64,000 nt of DNA, from the NCBI RefSeq assembly GCF_003063375.1, contig NZ_NERY01000001.1, positions 1,364,001 to 1,428,000 of the forward strand, in the 5' to 3' direction. A program made the translations under genes and the position numbers. How positions within the stretch are numbered: position 1 is the stretch's first letter; each line of letters starts with the position of its first letter. The DNA comes from Limnohabitans sp. MMS-10A-178. GTDB lineage: Bacteria > Pseudomonadota > Gammaproteobacteria > Burkholderiales > Burkholderiaceae_C. Of the stretch, positions 41,929 to 49,816 are shown one piece after another. The notes beneath the pieces are model-generated. The model saw only the letters and a list, made by a program, of their open reading frames with translations, ran no database searches and was not told the origin of the DNA.

Positions 41929-43200
41929 ATGAAAATTTTGATTCAAGGCGGTCGTGTGATCGACCCCGGCAGCCAAACCGACAATGTGGCAGATGTGGCC
42001 ATCTCAGACGGCAAAATTGTGGCCATTGGAAAAGTACCTGCAGATTTTCAAGCGCAAAAAACCATCGATGCCAAAGGCTGCATCGTGATGCCCGGCTTGG
42101 TTGATTTGTCTGTGCGTCTGAAAGAGCCAGGCCATGAACACGAAGGCATGCTCGATTCAGAATTGGCAGCGGCTGTTGCGGGTGGTGTGACCAGCTTGGT
42201 GTGCCCACCTGATACAGATCCCGTGTTGGATGAACCAGGCCTGGTCGAAATGCTGCGCTTTAAAGCCGAAAAACTCAATCGCTCCAAAGTGATGCCGCTG
42301 GGTGCATTGACTCGCGGCCTGAAGGGTGAAGTGTTGACCGAAATGGTTCAGCTGACCGAGGCTGGCTGCGTTGGTTTCAGCCAAGCCGAAGTGGCTCTTG
42401 AAAACACACAAGTGCTGCAGCGTGCTTTGCAATACGCCAACTCTTTTGGTTACACCGTCTGGCTGCGCCCGCAAGAATTGCATTTGGGCAAAGGCGTGGC
42501 CGCAAGTGGTCCCTTGGCCACTCGCATGGGTTTATCGGGTGTGCCTGTGGCGGCAGAAACCATTGCTTTGCACACAATTTTTGAATTGCTCAAAAGCACC
42601 AAAGCGCATGTGCACTTGTGCCGCATTAGCAGTGCCGCGGGCGTGGCCTTGGTGCGCCAAGCCAAAGCAGAGGGCTTGCCAATTACTTGCGATGTGAGCA
42701 TCAACTCATTGCACCTCACCGATGCCGATGTGGGCTACTTCGACAGCCGAGCACGCGTGTCTCCCCCGCTGCGCCAACAACGCGACCGCGATGCATTGCG
42801 TGAAGGGTTGGCCGATGGCACCATCGATGCGCTGGTGTCAGACCATAGCCCTGTGAGTGAAGATGAAAAAGCACTGCCTTTTGCAGAAGCAGAACCTGGT
42901 GCAACAGGCCTTGAGCTGTTGTTGAGCTTGGCACTTAAATGGTCACAAGACAGCAAAGTGCCTTTGTCGCGTGCCATTGCAACTATCACCCACGAAGCGG
43001 CGCGTGTGCTCAAACAAGACATAGGACAGCTGAAGATAGGCGGGCAGGCCGATGTGTGTATTTTGGACCCTGAAGCGCATTGGCAAGTGACGGCTGACAA
43101 CTTGCGCAGCCAAGGCAAGTACACCCCATTTTCTGGCTATGACTTGCCCGGTCGTGTGCGCTGTACATTGGTTCATGGCCAAGTGGCTTACTCAGCGTAA
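41929..43200 (+). CDS. pyrX: Inactive dihydroorotase homologue PyrC' (PyrX), ATCase partner
   Basis: A 423-residue amidohydrolase-fold protein of the dihydroorotase family. The zinc HxH motif that normally follows VDLH is replaced: VDLSVRLKEPGHEHEG has Ser61-Val-Arg63. The later metal histidines are also changed (VHLCRISSA, CDVSINSLHL), while SDHSP is kept. This is the pattern of the non-catalytic PyrC'/PyrX that builds the aspartate carbamoyltransferase complex with PyrB. The start at 41929 gives MKILIQGGRVIDPGS; an in-frame ATG 39 bases upstream overlaps pyrB and adds a polar tail. A true dihydroorotase must be elsewhere. Confidence 0.92.
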   Translation: MKILIQGGRVIDPGSQTDNVADVAISDGKIVAIGKVPADFQAQKTIDAKGCIVMPGLVDLSVRLKEPGHEHEGMLDSELAAAVAGGVTSLVCPPDTDPVLDEPGLVEMLRFKAEKLNRSKVMPLGALTRGLKGEVLTEMVQLTEAGCVGFSQAEVALENTQVLQRALQYANSFGYTVWLRPQELHLGKGVAASGPLATRMGLSGVPVAAETIALHTIFELLKSTKAHVHLCRISSAAGVALVRQAKAEGLPITCDVSINSLHLTDADVGYFDSRARVSPPLRQQRDRDALREGLADGTIDALVSDHSPVSEDEKALPFAEAEPGATGLELLLSLALKWSQDSKVPLSRAIATITHEAARVLKQDIGQLKIGGQADVCILDPEAHWQVTADNLRSQGKYTPFSGYDLPGRVRCTLVHGQVAYSA

Positions 43201-43202
43201 AG

Positions 43203-43940
43203 ATGCGCGTTGCCATCAAGTTATTGCGCGGTATTTGGCATGTCCTGGTGGGCTGGTTCACCATTTATTTTCGATTTCCTCAGTTAAATCCACAACAGAG
43301 AGAGGCGCGGGTACAAGTGTGGGCGACGCAGCTCTTGCGCATTTGGGACATTGAGCTTGAAGTGCGCGGCAAGCCGGTATTGCTGGGGCCTGCATTGTTG
43401 GTGTGCAATCACATTTCATGGTTAGACATTGTGGTCATTCACGCCACTCGGCATTGCCGCTTTGTGTCTAAATCAGAATTGCGCGAATGGCCTTTGATTG
43501 GCACCTTGGCCACAGGTGCTGGCACTTTGTACATCGAGCGCGAAAACCGAAAAGACGCCGTGCGCATGGTGAAGGAAATGGCGCGAGCTTTGAAAGAGGG
43601 CGATGTGTTGGCAGTTTTTCCTGAAGGCACCACGGGTGACGGCATTGACATGCTGCCCTTTCATGCCAACTTGATTCAGTCAGCCATTGATGCCAATGCG
43701 CCTGTTCAGCCTTTGGCGCTTCAATTTGTAGATGCTCAAACCAATGAGATTTCGATGGCGGCAAGATTTATTGGCGACGATACCTTGATGGGGTCTATTT
43801 GGAGCACGCTCAATTCGAGAGGCTTAAAGGCAGTAGTTCAATATGGTGAAATGGAAGCGGCAAATGGCCAAGACCGTAGAGCCTGGGCACACAGCCTTCG
43901 CAGCAAAGTAATGGGCTTGAAGGACGGGTGCCGTAAGTAG
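43203..43940 (+). CDS. plsC: 1-acyl-sn-glycerol-3-phosphate acyltransferase
   Basis: A 245-residue membrane-bound enzyme of phospholipid synthesis. It carries the HX4D catalytic motif NHISWLD (His70, Asp75), the substrate motif GTLYIERENRKD and the FPEGTTGDG motif (about residues 139-147). The N-terminal hydrophobic helix is at about residues 10-24. Its ATG follows the pyrC' stop by 2 bases, so it is the last gene of the pyr operon. The stop is 8 bases before the 3' end of the convergent tRNA-Arg gene. Confidence 0.92.
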   Translation: MRVAIKLLRGIWHVLVGWFTIYFRFPQLNPQQREARVQVWATQLLRIWDIELEVRGKPVLLGPALLVCNHISWLDIVVIHATRHCRFVSKSELREWPLIGTLATGAGTLYIERENRKDAVRMVKEMARALKEGDVLAVFPEGTTGDGIDMLPFHANLIQSAIDANAPVQPLALQFVDAQTNEISMAARFIGDDTLMGSIWSTLNSRGLKAVVQYGEMEAANGQDRRAWAHSLRSKVMGLKDGCRK

Positions 43941-43947
43941 CATTCAC

Positions 43948-44022
43948 TGGTGCCTCCGACAGGAATCGAACCTGTATCTAGCGCTTAGGAGGCACTCGTT
44001 CTATCCATTGAACTACGGCGGC
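43948..44022 (-). tRNA. tRNA-Arg (anticodon CCU)
   Basis: A 75-base tRNA with encoded CCA. Reading the minus strand: D-arm GTTCAATGGATAGAAC, anticodon arm with loop CTCCTAA (anticodon CCT, reading AGG) closed by AGTGC/GCGCT, and T-arm ACAGG-TTCGATT-CCTGT. The acceptor 3' strand is CGGAGGC, but the 5' strand as placed is GCCGCCG, leaving a G-A mismatch at position 4. The fully pairing 7-mer GCCTCCG ends 6 bases upstream (44022-44028). It starts 12 bases after the DUF1330 stop, so it may be cut from that transcript. Confidence 0.92.
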
Positions 44023-44034
44023 GGAGGCTGAATT

Positions 44035-44331
44035 TTAGCCTTCAAACCCATCCACAATGGCAATGTGACCTTCCGAATTGTTGATTCGATCGGGCAAGAT
44101 GGCTTGGTATTCGGGGCTGTGGTGCCAAGTTTCTGCAGCTTCGCGGCTGGCAAATTCGATAACCACACGGCGGTCGCCCTGGGCCACGCCCTCTACTTGG
44201 GTGCTTTTGCCACCGCGTACCAAATATTTACCGCCATATTGCGCCAAAGTGGCTGGCACTTGTTTCGCATATTTGGCATAACCCTCTGGGTTGTGCACAG
44301 TAATTTGTCCGATGACATAAGCTTTGGCCAT
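44035..44331 (-). CDS. DUF1330 protein
   Basis: A 98-residue dimeric alpha-beta barrel-like protein. The start MAKAYVIGQITVHNPEGYAKYAKQVPATLAQYGGKYLVRGG and the later RRVVIEFASREAAETWHHSPEYQAI are typical of DUF1330. The function of the family is unknown; a ferredoxin-like fold suggests a small-molecule binding or monooxygenase-like role. It lies between the MoxR/VWA cluster and the tRNA on the minus strand; the CoxE-like gene ends 30 bases upstream of its ATG. Confidence 0.9.
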   Translation of the reverse strand: MAKAYVIGQITVHNPEGYAKYAKQVPATLAQYGGKYLVRGGKSTQVEGVAQGDRRVVIEFASREAAETWHHSPEYQAILPDRINNSEGHIAIVDGFEG

Positions 44332-44361
44332 GTGGTGCTCCTTGTTTTGAAGTTGTAAAAA

Positions 44362-45546
44362 TTATTTGCTCATCATGCGCATGGCATCTTCCAGGCCCTT
44401 GAGGGTGAGGGGGAACATGCGATTGCTCATGAGTTGTTGAATGACGGCAATGCTTTGGCGGTATTGCCAAACGCCTTGCGGTTCAGGGTTGATCCAAGCG
44501 TATTTGGGAAAGGTGTGAGTGAGGCGCTGAAGCCACTCGGCTCCAGTTTCTTCGTTGTTGTATTCCACACTGCCGCCTCGCTGCAAAATTTCATAGGGGC
44601 TCATGGTGGCATCGCCTACAAAGATCAGCTTGTAGTCTTTGTTGTACTTGCGCAAGATATCCCAGGTGGGAAACTTTTCGGCATAACGGCGTTTGTTGTT
44701 CTTCCACATGAAGTCGTACACGCAGTTGTGGAAATAATAAAACTCGAGGTGTTTGAACTCGGCTTTGGCAGCTGAGAACAATTCTTCAACCCTCGCAATG
44801 TGATCGTCCATGGTGCCGCCCACATCCATGAGCAACAACACTTTTACATTGTTGTGACGCTCAGGAATCATCTTGATGTCCAAGTAGCCGGCATTGGCGG
44901 CAGTGGCGCGAATGGTGTCTGGCAAATCAAGTTCTTCGGCAGAGCCTTCTCGTGCAAATTTGCGCAGCCGGCGCAAAGCCACTTTGATGTTGCGGGTGCC
45001 CAGTTCTTGGGTGTCGTCGTAGTCGCGGTAGGCGCGTTGCTCCCAAACTTTCACGGCGCTTCGGTTGCCGCCTTTGCCGCCAATGCGAATGCCTTGGGGG
45101 TTGTGTCCACCGTTGCCGAAAGGGGAGGTGCCGCCTGTGCCAATCCATTTGTTGCCACCTTCGTGGCGTTCTTTTTGTTCTTCCAAGCGTTTCTTCAAAG
45201 TCTCCATCAACTCGTCCCAGCCCATTTTTTCAATGGCGGCTTTTTGTTCGGGAGTGAGCTCTTTTTCTAAGATTTTTTGCAGCCAATCGAGTGGCACTTC
45301 TTTGGTGAAGTCGGTGAGCATTTCGACGCCTTTGAAGTAAGCCCCAAAGGCTTTGTCAAACTTATCGTAGTGTTTCTCATCCTTCACCATAACAGTGCGG
45401 CTCAGGTGATAAAAATCATCAATGCTGCATGCATCGGAGGCCGGGCCCACCACGTTGGCTTGAAGGGCTTCAAGCACATTGAGGTACTCGCGAACAGACA
45501 CCGGCAATTTGGCGGCACGGAGGGTGTAAAAGAAATCGATCAGCAT
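44362..45546 (-). CDS. CoxE-like VWA-domain protein with degenerate MIDAS
   Basis: A 394-residue protein that partners a MoxR ATPase. Residues 1-130 are helical and charged, 133-163 a Gly-rich linker (GTGGTSPFGNGGHNPQG), and residues 232-390 a VWA/CoxE domain. The metal-site motif, normally DxSxS, reads DVGGTMDD (residues 241-248), with Gly in place of the first Ser. VGDATMSPYEI supplies a further metal-site segment. MoxR/VWA pairs act as chaperones inserting metals or cofactors or assembling complexes. The GNAT gene ends 3 bases before its ATG. Confidence 0.85.
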   Translation of the reverse strand: MLIDFFYTLRAAKLPVSVREYLNVLEALQANVVGPASDACSIDDFYHLSRTVMVKDEKHYDKFDKAFGAYFKGVEMLTDFTKEVPLDWLQKILEKELTPEQKAAIEKMGWDELMETLKKRLEEQKERHEGGNKWIGTGGTSPFGNGGHNPQGIRIGGKGGNRSAVKVWEQRAYRDYDDTQELGTRNIKVALRRLRKFAREGSAEELDLPDTIRATAANAGYLDIKMIPERHNNVKVLLLMDVGGTMDDHIARVEELFSAAKAEFKHLEFYYFHNCVYDFMWKNNKRRYAEKFPTWDILRKYNKDYKLIFVGDATMSPYEILQRGGSVEYNNEETGAEWLQRLTHTFPKYAWINPEPQGVWQYRQSIAVIQQLMSNRMFPLTLKGLEDAMRMMSK

Positions 45547-45549
45547 GGT

Positions 45550-46167
45550 TCAGGCCTTGCGCGCACGATGGAGTTGGTAATCCAAGTGTGCTTTCACAGA
45601 AGGCCACTCGGTGTTCAAAATGCTATAGACACAGGTGTCGCGAAGTGCGCCAACTGCATCGGGGTGTGTGTTGATGGCATGGTTGCGCAGAATGCCATCA
45701 AGCTTGGCGCCCAAGCGCTCAATGGCGCGTCGGCTTTGTTGGTTGAAAAAATGAGTTCTAAACTCAACAGCAATGCATTGAAGCTGCTCAAACGCATGTG
45801 TCAACAAAAGACGTTTGCATTCTGTATTGAGGGGTGTTCTTTGCACATTGGCTCGGTACCAGGTGGAGCCAATTTCAAGGCGTTTGTTGGGCGCGTCTAT
45901 GTTCATGTAGGTGGTCATGCCCACGGCTTTTCCAGATGCCATGACTGCGAAAGGCAACATGCTGCCTTGATCTTGCAGCTTCAAACGTCTCTTAATTTCT
46001 TCGCCCATTTTTTCGGGAGAGGGAATGAGGGTGTACCAGTGGCGCCAGAGTTCACCGTCTTTGACGGCCTCCACCAAATCGCCCTCATGTGACATGTTCA
46101 ATGGCAGCAAAGTAACGTGCTGTCCTCGCAGCTTAACGGCAGAAGTGAAGGAGCTGCTGAAACTCAT
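45550..46167 (-). CDS. GNAT-family N-acetyltransferase (RimJ/RimL-like)
   Basis: A 205-residue acetyltransferase. The core is MLPFAVMASGKAVGMTTYMNIDAPNKRLEIGSTWYRANVQRTPLNTECKRLLL, followed by IAVEFRTHFFNQQSRRAIERLGAKLDGILR, the classic acetyl-CoA and substrate helix pattern of the RimJ/RimL branch. The start is at 46165-46167, where it overlaps the stop of the upstream small membrane protein by ATGA; the longer frame lies inside that gene. Its location between the MoxR and VWA genes suggests a shared operon; its substrate is unknown. Confidence 0.85.
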   Translation of the reverse strand: MSFSSSFTSAVKLRGQHVTLLPLNMSHEGDLVEAVKDGELWRHWYTLIPSPEKMGEEIKRRLKLQDQGSMLPFAVMASGKAVGMTTYMNIDAPNKRLEIGSTWYRANVQRTPLNTECKRLLLTHAFEQLQCIAVEFRTHFFNQQSRRAIERLGAKLDGILRNHAINTHPDAVGALRDTCVYSILNTEWPSVKAHLDYQLHRARKA

Positions 46168-46421
46168 TCCCCGTCCTTCTTGGATGAAGAGTCGTTCTTG
46201 GCATCTGAGCGCAAACCTTGATGCGCTTGCCATTTGCGTGCCAATTGCAAACCCAAACCGCCGCCCAAACCCACTAGCAAAATGCCGCCAATGCTATCGG
46301 TGCCATAACCACTGGCAAACACATTCCAGCCCAAAAGGCGGCCTGCCCAAAAACCCAGGAGTGCGCCGCCCACAAAGCCAACGGCATCGGAAATGCCTTC
46401 AAGAAGAGGATTGCGCGACAT
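46164..46421 (-). CDS. Small Gly-rich two-helix membrane protein
   Basis: An 85-residue protein I do not recognise. Two hydrophobic helices with Gly zippers are at residues 12-28 (AVGFVGGALLGFWAGRL) and 43-59 (SIGGILLVGLGGGLGLQL), followed by a charged tail, KNDSSSKKDGE. It lies 10 bases after the MoxR stop and overlaps the GNAT start. It may belong functionally to the MoxR/VWA complex as a membrane anchor, which is inference from position only. Confidence 0.7.
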   Translation of the reverse strand: MSRNPLLEGISDAVGFVGGALLGFWAGRLLGWNVFASGYGTDSIGGILLVGLGGGLGLQLARKWQAHQGLRSDAKNDSSSKKDGE

Positions 46422-46431
46422 GCTCTGAATC

Positions 46432-47274
46432 TCAGCGGTTGCGTTGGTTCATGAAAACCAACTTTTCAAACAAGCTCACGTCTTGTTCGTTTTTGAGCAA
46501 AGCGCCCACCAATGGTGGCACACTGACTTTTTGGTCTGCACTTTGCAAGGCCTCTAAAGGAATGTCTTCTGCCACCAAGAGCTTCAACCAATCGAGCAGT
46601 TCGCTGGTGGAGGGCTTCTTTTTCAAGCCGGGCAAACCGCGCACGTCGTAAAAGTTTTTCAAAGCGACTGCAAGCAATTCTTTTTTCAAGTTGGGGAAGT
46701 GCACATCCACAATTTGCTTCATGGTGTCGGCTTCTGGAAACTTGATGTAGTGGAAGAAGCAGCGGCGCAAGAAAGCGTCGGGCAATTCCTTCTCATTGTT
46801 AGAAGTAATGAACACCACGGGACGCGTTTTGGCTTTGATGAGTTGGCGCGTTTCGTAGCAATAAAATTCCATGCGGTCAATTTCCCTTAGCAAATCATTG
46901 GGAAATTCGATGTCGGCTTTGTCGATCTCATCAATCAAGATGGCTACGGGCTCTTCGCTGGTGAAGGCTTGCCACAACACCCCCTTGATGATGTAGTTTT
47001 CGATGTTCTTGACTTTCTCATCGCCCAATTGGCTGTCGCGCAGACGGCTTACGGCGTCGTATTCGTAGAGGCCTTGCTGGGCTTTGGTGGTCGATTTGAT
47101 GTGCCACTGAATGAGTTTCAAACCCAGTGCTTCAGACACTTCTTCGGCCAACATGGTTTTGCCCGTGCCAGGCTCGCCTTTGACAAGCAATGGGCGCTTG
47201 AGAGTGATAGCGGCATTGACGGCCAGCTTCAAATCTTGCGTGGCAACGTAGTTTTCGGTCCCTTGGAATTTCAT
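46432..47274 (-). CDS. MoxR-family AAA+ ATPase
   Basis: A 280-residue AAA+ ATPase. Walker A is GEPGTGKT (residues 33-40), Walker B ILIDEIDKAD (112-121), sensor 1 VVFITSNNEKELPDAFLRRC with the Arg finger. The chosen ATG at 47272-47274 gives MKFQGTENYVATQDLKLAV; a TTG 12 bases upstream is possible. It is the first gene of the run MoxR, small membrane protein, GNAT, CoxE-like VWA. MoxR/VWA pairs help mature oxidases and other metal enzymes, and a large cytochrome oxidase cluster is 6 kb away, but a direct link is not shown. Confidence 0.92.
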   Translation of the reverse strand: MKFQGTENYVATQDLKLAVNAAITLKRPLLVKGEPGTGKTMLAEEVSEALGLKLIQWHIKSTTKAQQGLYEYDAVSRLRDSQLGDEKVKNIENYIIKGVLWQAFTSEEPVAILIDEIDKADIEFPNDLLREIDRMEFYCYETRQLIKAKTRPVVFITSNNEKELPDAFLRRCFFHYIKFPEADTMKQIVDVHFPNLKKELLAVALKNFYDVRGLPGLKKKPSTSELLDWLKLLVAEDIPLEALQSADQKVSVPPLVGALLKNEQDVSLFEKLVFMNQRNR

Positions 47275-47343
47275 AATTGGCTGCAAAAGTAGATTAAAAG
47301 TTGTTTGAAATAAGAAAAGTCAGGATTGAGTAGGCGCACTCGA

Positions 47344-47349
47344 TATAAT
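47344..47349 (+). promoter_or_regulatory. -10 box for the cytochrome c gene
   Basis: A perfect TATAAT, 44 bases before the ATG at 47394. No good -35 is seen at 16-18 bases. A nearby GAGT-N6-ACTC repeat (47325-47338) could be an activator site. Confidence 0.4.
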
Positions 47350-47393
47350 CCCGCATTGATTTTCATCAATCCAAGTTTGATTGTGCTCGCAAA

Positions 47394-48056
47394 ATGAACG
47401 CTTTGTTATCCTCATTGATCGCTTTAACTGTCGCTTCAGCGACCGTTTTCTCAGCCCACGCACAAGACGTGCAGGGCAACGCCAAGGCCGGCGAAGCCAA
47501 GATTGACATGTGCATTGGTTGCCATGGCATCAAGGGCTATCAGGCCAGTTTTCCTGAGGTGTACCGTGTGCCCATGATCTCTGGTCAAAACGCCAAGTAC
47601 ATTGCTTCTTCCTTGACCGCCTACCAAAAAGGCGATCGCAAGCACCCCACCATGCGCGGTATTGCTGCTAGCCTCACGGAGCAAGACATTGCCGATATCT
47701 CTGCCTATTACGCGCAGCATGGCGTGGTTCAAGGCGCTAAAACTGCCCCCGTCAAAGCCCCCGATGCCAAGGTAGCCGAGTTGCTGAAAAAAGGCGCTTG
47801 TGTTTCTTGCCATGGCGAGAGCTTCTCTAAACCCATTGACCCCAGCTACCCCAAAATTGCTGGCCAGCACAAAGACTTTTTGTTCGTGGCGCTTAAGTCC
47901 TACAAAACTGAAAACCAAGCCACATGGGGTCGTGCCAATGGCGTCATGGGTGGCATTGCAAAGCAATACACCAACAACGAACTCAAAGCCATGGCAGCCT
48001 ACATTGCCTCTTTGGATGGCGACTTGAAAACAGTGCCCCAGTCTAAATTCCGCTAG
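47394..48056 (+). CDS. Di-haem cytochrome c (c4-like)
   Basis: A 220-residue exported cytochrome with signal peptide (cleavage after SAHA, about residue 23) and two haem c motifs, CIGCHG (Cys40-His44) and CVSCHG (Cys136-His140). The two halves are similar domains, as in cytochrome c4, which feeds electrons to terminal oxidases. Met ligands are likely in VPMISGQNAKYI and the second-half GVMGGIAKQYT. It could be the donor for the oxidase at 53.6-58.4 kb. Its stop overlaps the stop of the convergent DUF1841 gene. Confidence 0.92.
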   Translation: MNALLSSLIALTVASATVFSAHAQDVQGNAKAGEAKIDMCIGCHGIKGYQASFPEVYRVPMISGQNAKYIASSLTAYQKGDRKHPTMRGIAASLTEQDIADISAYYAQHGVVQGAKTAPVKAPDAKVAELLKKGACVSCHGESFSKPIDPSYPKIAGQHKDFLFVALKSYKTENQATWGRANGVMGGIAKQYTNNELKAMAAYIASLDGDLKTVPQSKFR

Positions 48057-48490
48057 TCTTTGGTAGCGTGCCTTTGCACGCAGTCAATGTAGACATTGCC
48101 ATCGGGCATTTTGCCGGCGCGTTGGCTTTCATAAATCATGCGTCCCAAGCATTCCATGGTGGCGTGGTGGGCATCGTGCAATGACTGTTTTTTGTGGCTC
48201 AGCAATTCCACAGCTTGCCTGATGCCTCGCGGCTGATCAATGCTGCATTGTTCGCTGATTGACAAGTGCATCGACAAATGCAAAAAAGGATTCTCACGCG
48301 CAGGATCGGCGTTTTGCATCGCAGCCAAGGCTGCATCAACATCTGCCAATTCGGCATGGTACTCAGGGTGTTCATCAATCCATTGGCTGGCCAAAATTTC
48401 GATAGGCTCTAAGGTCACGCCCGAACGAGATTTGGCATACGCACCACAAAAAAAACGCCTCACATCGGCTTGAGAAGGTTGAATTAGCAT
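48053..48490 (-). CDS. DUF1841 protein
   Basis: A 145-residue protein. The motif ENPFLHLSMHLSISEQCSIDQPRGIRQ is the hallmark of DUF1841, a betaproteobacterial family of unknown function; the several His residues in that stretch hint at metal binding. The ATG at 48488-48490 is chosen because MLIQPSQADVRRFFCGAY resembles family starts; the frame upstream is hydrophobic and not protein-like for this family. The stop codon shares three bases with the opposite cytochrome stop (CTAG at 48053-48056). Confidence 0.85.
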   Translation of the reverse strand: MLIQPSQADVRRFFCGAYAKSRSGVTLEPIEILASQWIDEHPEYHAELADVDAALAAMQNADPARENPFLHLSMHLSISEQCSIDQPRGIRQAVELLSHKKQSLHDAHHATMECLGRMIYESQRAGKMPDGNVYIDCVQRHATKD

Positions 48491-48591
48491 GTCTGAATTG
48501 TCGCCTAGGTAGAAAAAAGGCTTGAAATGAGTCGAAACATGCACTATATTGCATGATTGTCAAAACAACACACCTTAGCAAAAGTAAAGCC

Positions 48592-49806
48592 ATGAGCAGC
48601 AACATCACACAAGCCTTCATTTGCGACGCAATTCGTACCCCTTTTGGCCGTTATGGTGGCGCGCTATCGAGTGTGCGTACCGATGACTTGGGCGCCATCC
48701 CTTTGCGCGCCCTGATGGCCCGCAACCCGCAAGTCGATTGGGCTGCCGTCACCGATGTGTTTTATGGCAACGCCAATCAAGCGGGTGAAGACAACCGCAA
48801 CGTGGCCCACATGAGCAGTTTGCTGGCCGGTTTGCCCATTGATGTGCCGGGTGCCACCCTCAACCGTTTGTGCGGTTCGGGCTTGGATGCTGTGGGCTCT
48901 GCAGCCCGTGCCATCAAGTCTGGTGAAGCAGGATTGATGATTGCTGGTGGCGTTGAAAGCATGAGCCGCGCACCGTTTGTGATGCCTAAAGCAGAGACAG
49001 CCTTTAGCCGAGCCAACGCGGTGTATGACACCACCATTGGCTGGCGCTTTGTGAATAAATTGATGAAGGAAAAATATGGTGTGGACTCAATGCCCGAGAC
49101 CGCAGAAAACGTGGCCACCGATTACAAAATTGAGCGCGAAGCACAAGACAAAATGGCTCTGAACAGCCAGATGAAAGCAGTGGCTGCGCAAAAGGCGGGC
49201 CACTTAGCGCGTGAAATTACAGCCGTCACCATTCCCCAGAAAAAGGGCGATGCCATCGTGGTTGACAAAGACGAACATCCCCGCGAAACCAGCATGGAAT
49301 CGTTGGCCAAACTCAAAGGCGTAGTTCGCCCCGATGGCACTGTCACTGCCGGCAACGCCAGTGGTGTCAACGATGGTTCTTGTGCATTGCTGTTGGCCAA
49401 CGAAACTTTGGCTGGCAAGTACAGTCTCACACCCAAAGCCCGTGTGGTGGGCATGGCCACCGCAGGTGTGGCGCCGCGTGTGATGGGCATTGGACCAGCA
49501 CCAGCCACCTTGAAAGTGTTGGCGCAAACCGGTTTGACGCTCGATCAAATGGACGTGATTGAATTGAACGAAGCCTTTGCAGCACAAGGCTTGGCCGTGC
49601 TTCGCATGTTGGGTTTGAAAGACGACGATGAGCGAGTGAATGCATGGGGAGGCGCCATTGCGCTAGGTCATCCGCTGGGTGCATCGGGTGCGCGTTTGGC
49701 CACCACCGCTGTGAACCGTTTGCATGCCACTGGCGGGCGCTATGCGCTGTGCACCATGTGCATTGGCGTGGGTCAGGGCATTGCCCTTATTTTGGAACGC
49801 GTTTAA
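48592..49806 (+). CDS. paaJ: Acetyl-CoA C-acyltransferase, PaaJ/PcaF-like thiolase
   Basis: A 404-residue thiolase. The nucleophile is in NRLCGSGLDAVGSAARAI, the substrate/His motif is ELNEAFAAQGLAVLR, and the second Cys is in YALCTMCIGVGQGIALILE; GGAIALGHPLGASGARL is also conserved. The start FICDAIRTPFGRYGGALSSVRTDDL fits beta-ketoadipyl-CoA/3-oxo-5,6-dehydrosuberyl-CoA thiolases, so it may finish phenylacetate or protocatechuate breakdown started by the paa genes at 22-25 kb. A general thiolase is the alternative. The start at 48592 replaces an upstream ATG that lacks homology. A quinone reductase gene follows at 10 bases. Confidence 0.85.
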   Translation: MSSNITQAFICDAIRTPFGRYGGALSSVRTDDLGAIPLRALMARNPQVDWAAVTDVFYGNANQAGEDNRNVAHMSSLLAGLPIDVPGATLNRLCGSGLDAVGSAARAIKSGEAGLMIAGGVESMSRAPFVMPKAETAFSRANAVYDTTIGWRFVNKLMKEKYGVDSMPETAENVATDYKIEREAQDKMALNSQMKAVAAQKAGHLAREITAVTIPQKKGDAIVVDKDEHPRETSMESLAKLKGVVRPDGTVTAGNASGVNDGSCALLLANETLAGKYSLTPKARVVGMATAGVAPRVMGIGPAPATLKVLAQTGLTLDQMDVIELNEAFAAQGLAVLRMLGLKDDDERVNAWGGAIALGHPLGASGARLATTAVNRLHATGGRYALCTMCIGVGQGIALILERV

Positions 49807-49816
49807 GGATTTGCAA

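Noticed and set aside
45277..46092. 271-codon plus-strand open frame
   Set aside because: Antisense to the CoxE-like and GNAT genes; no domain features.
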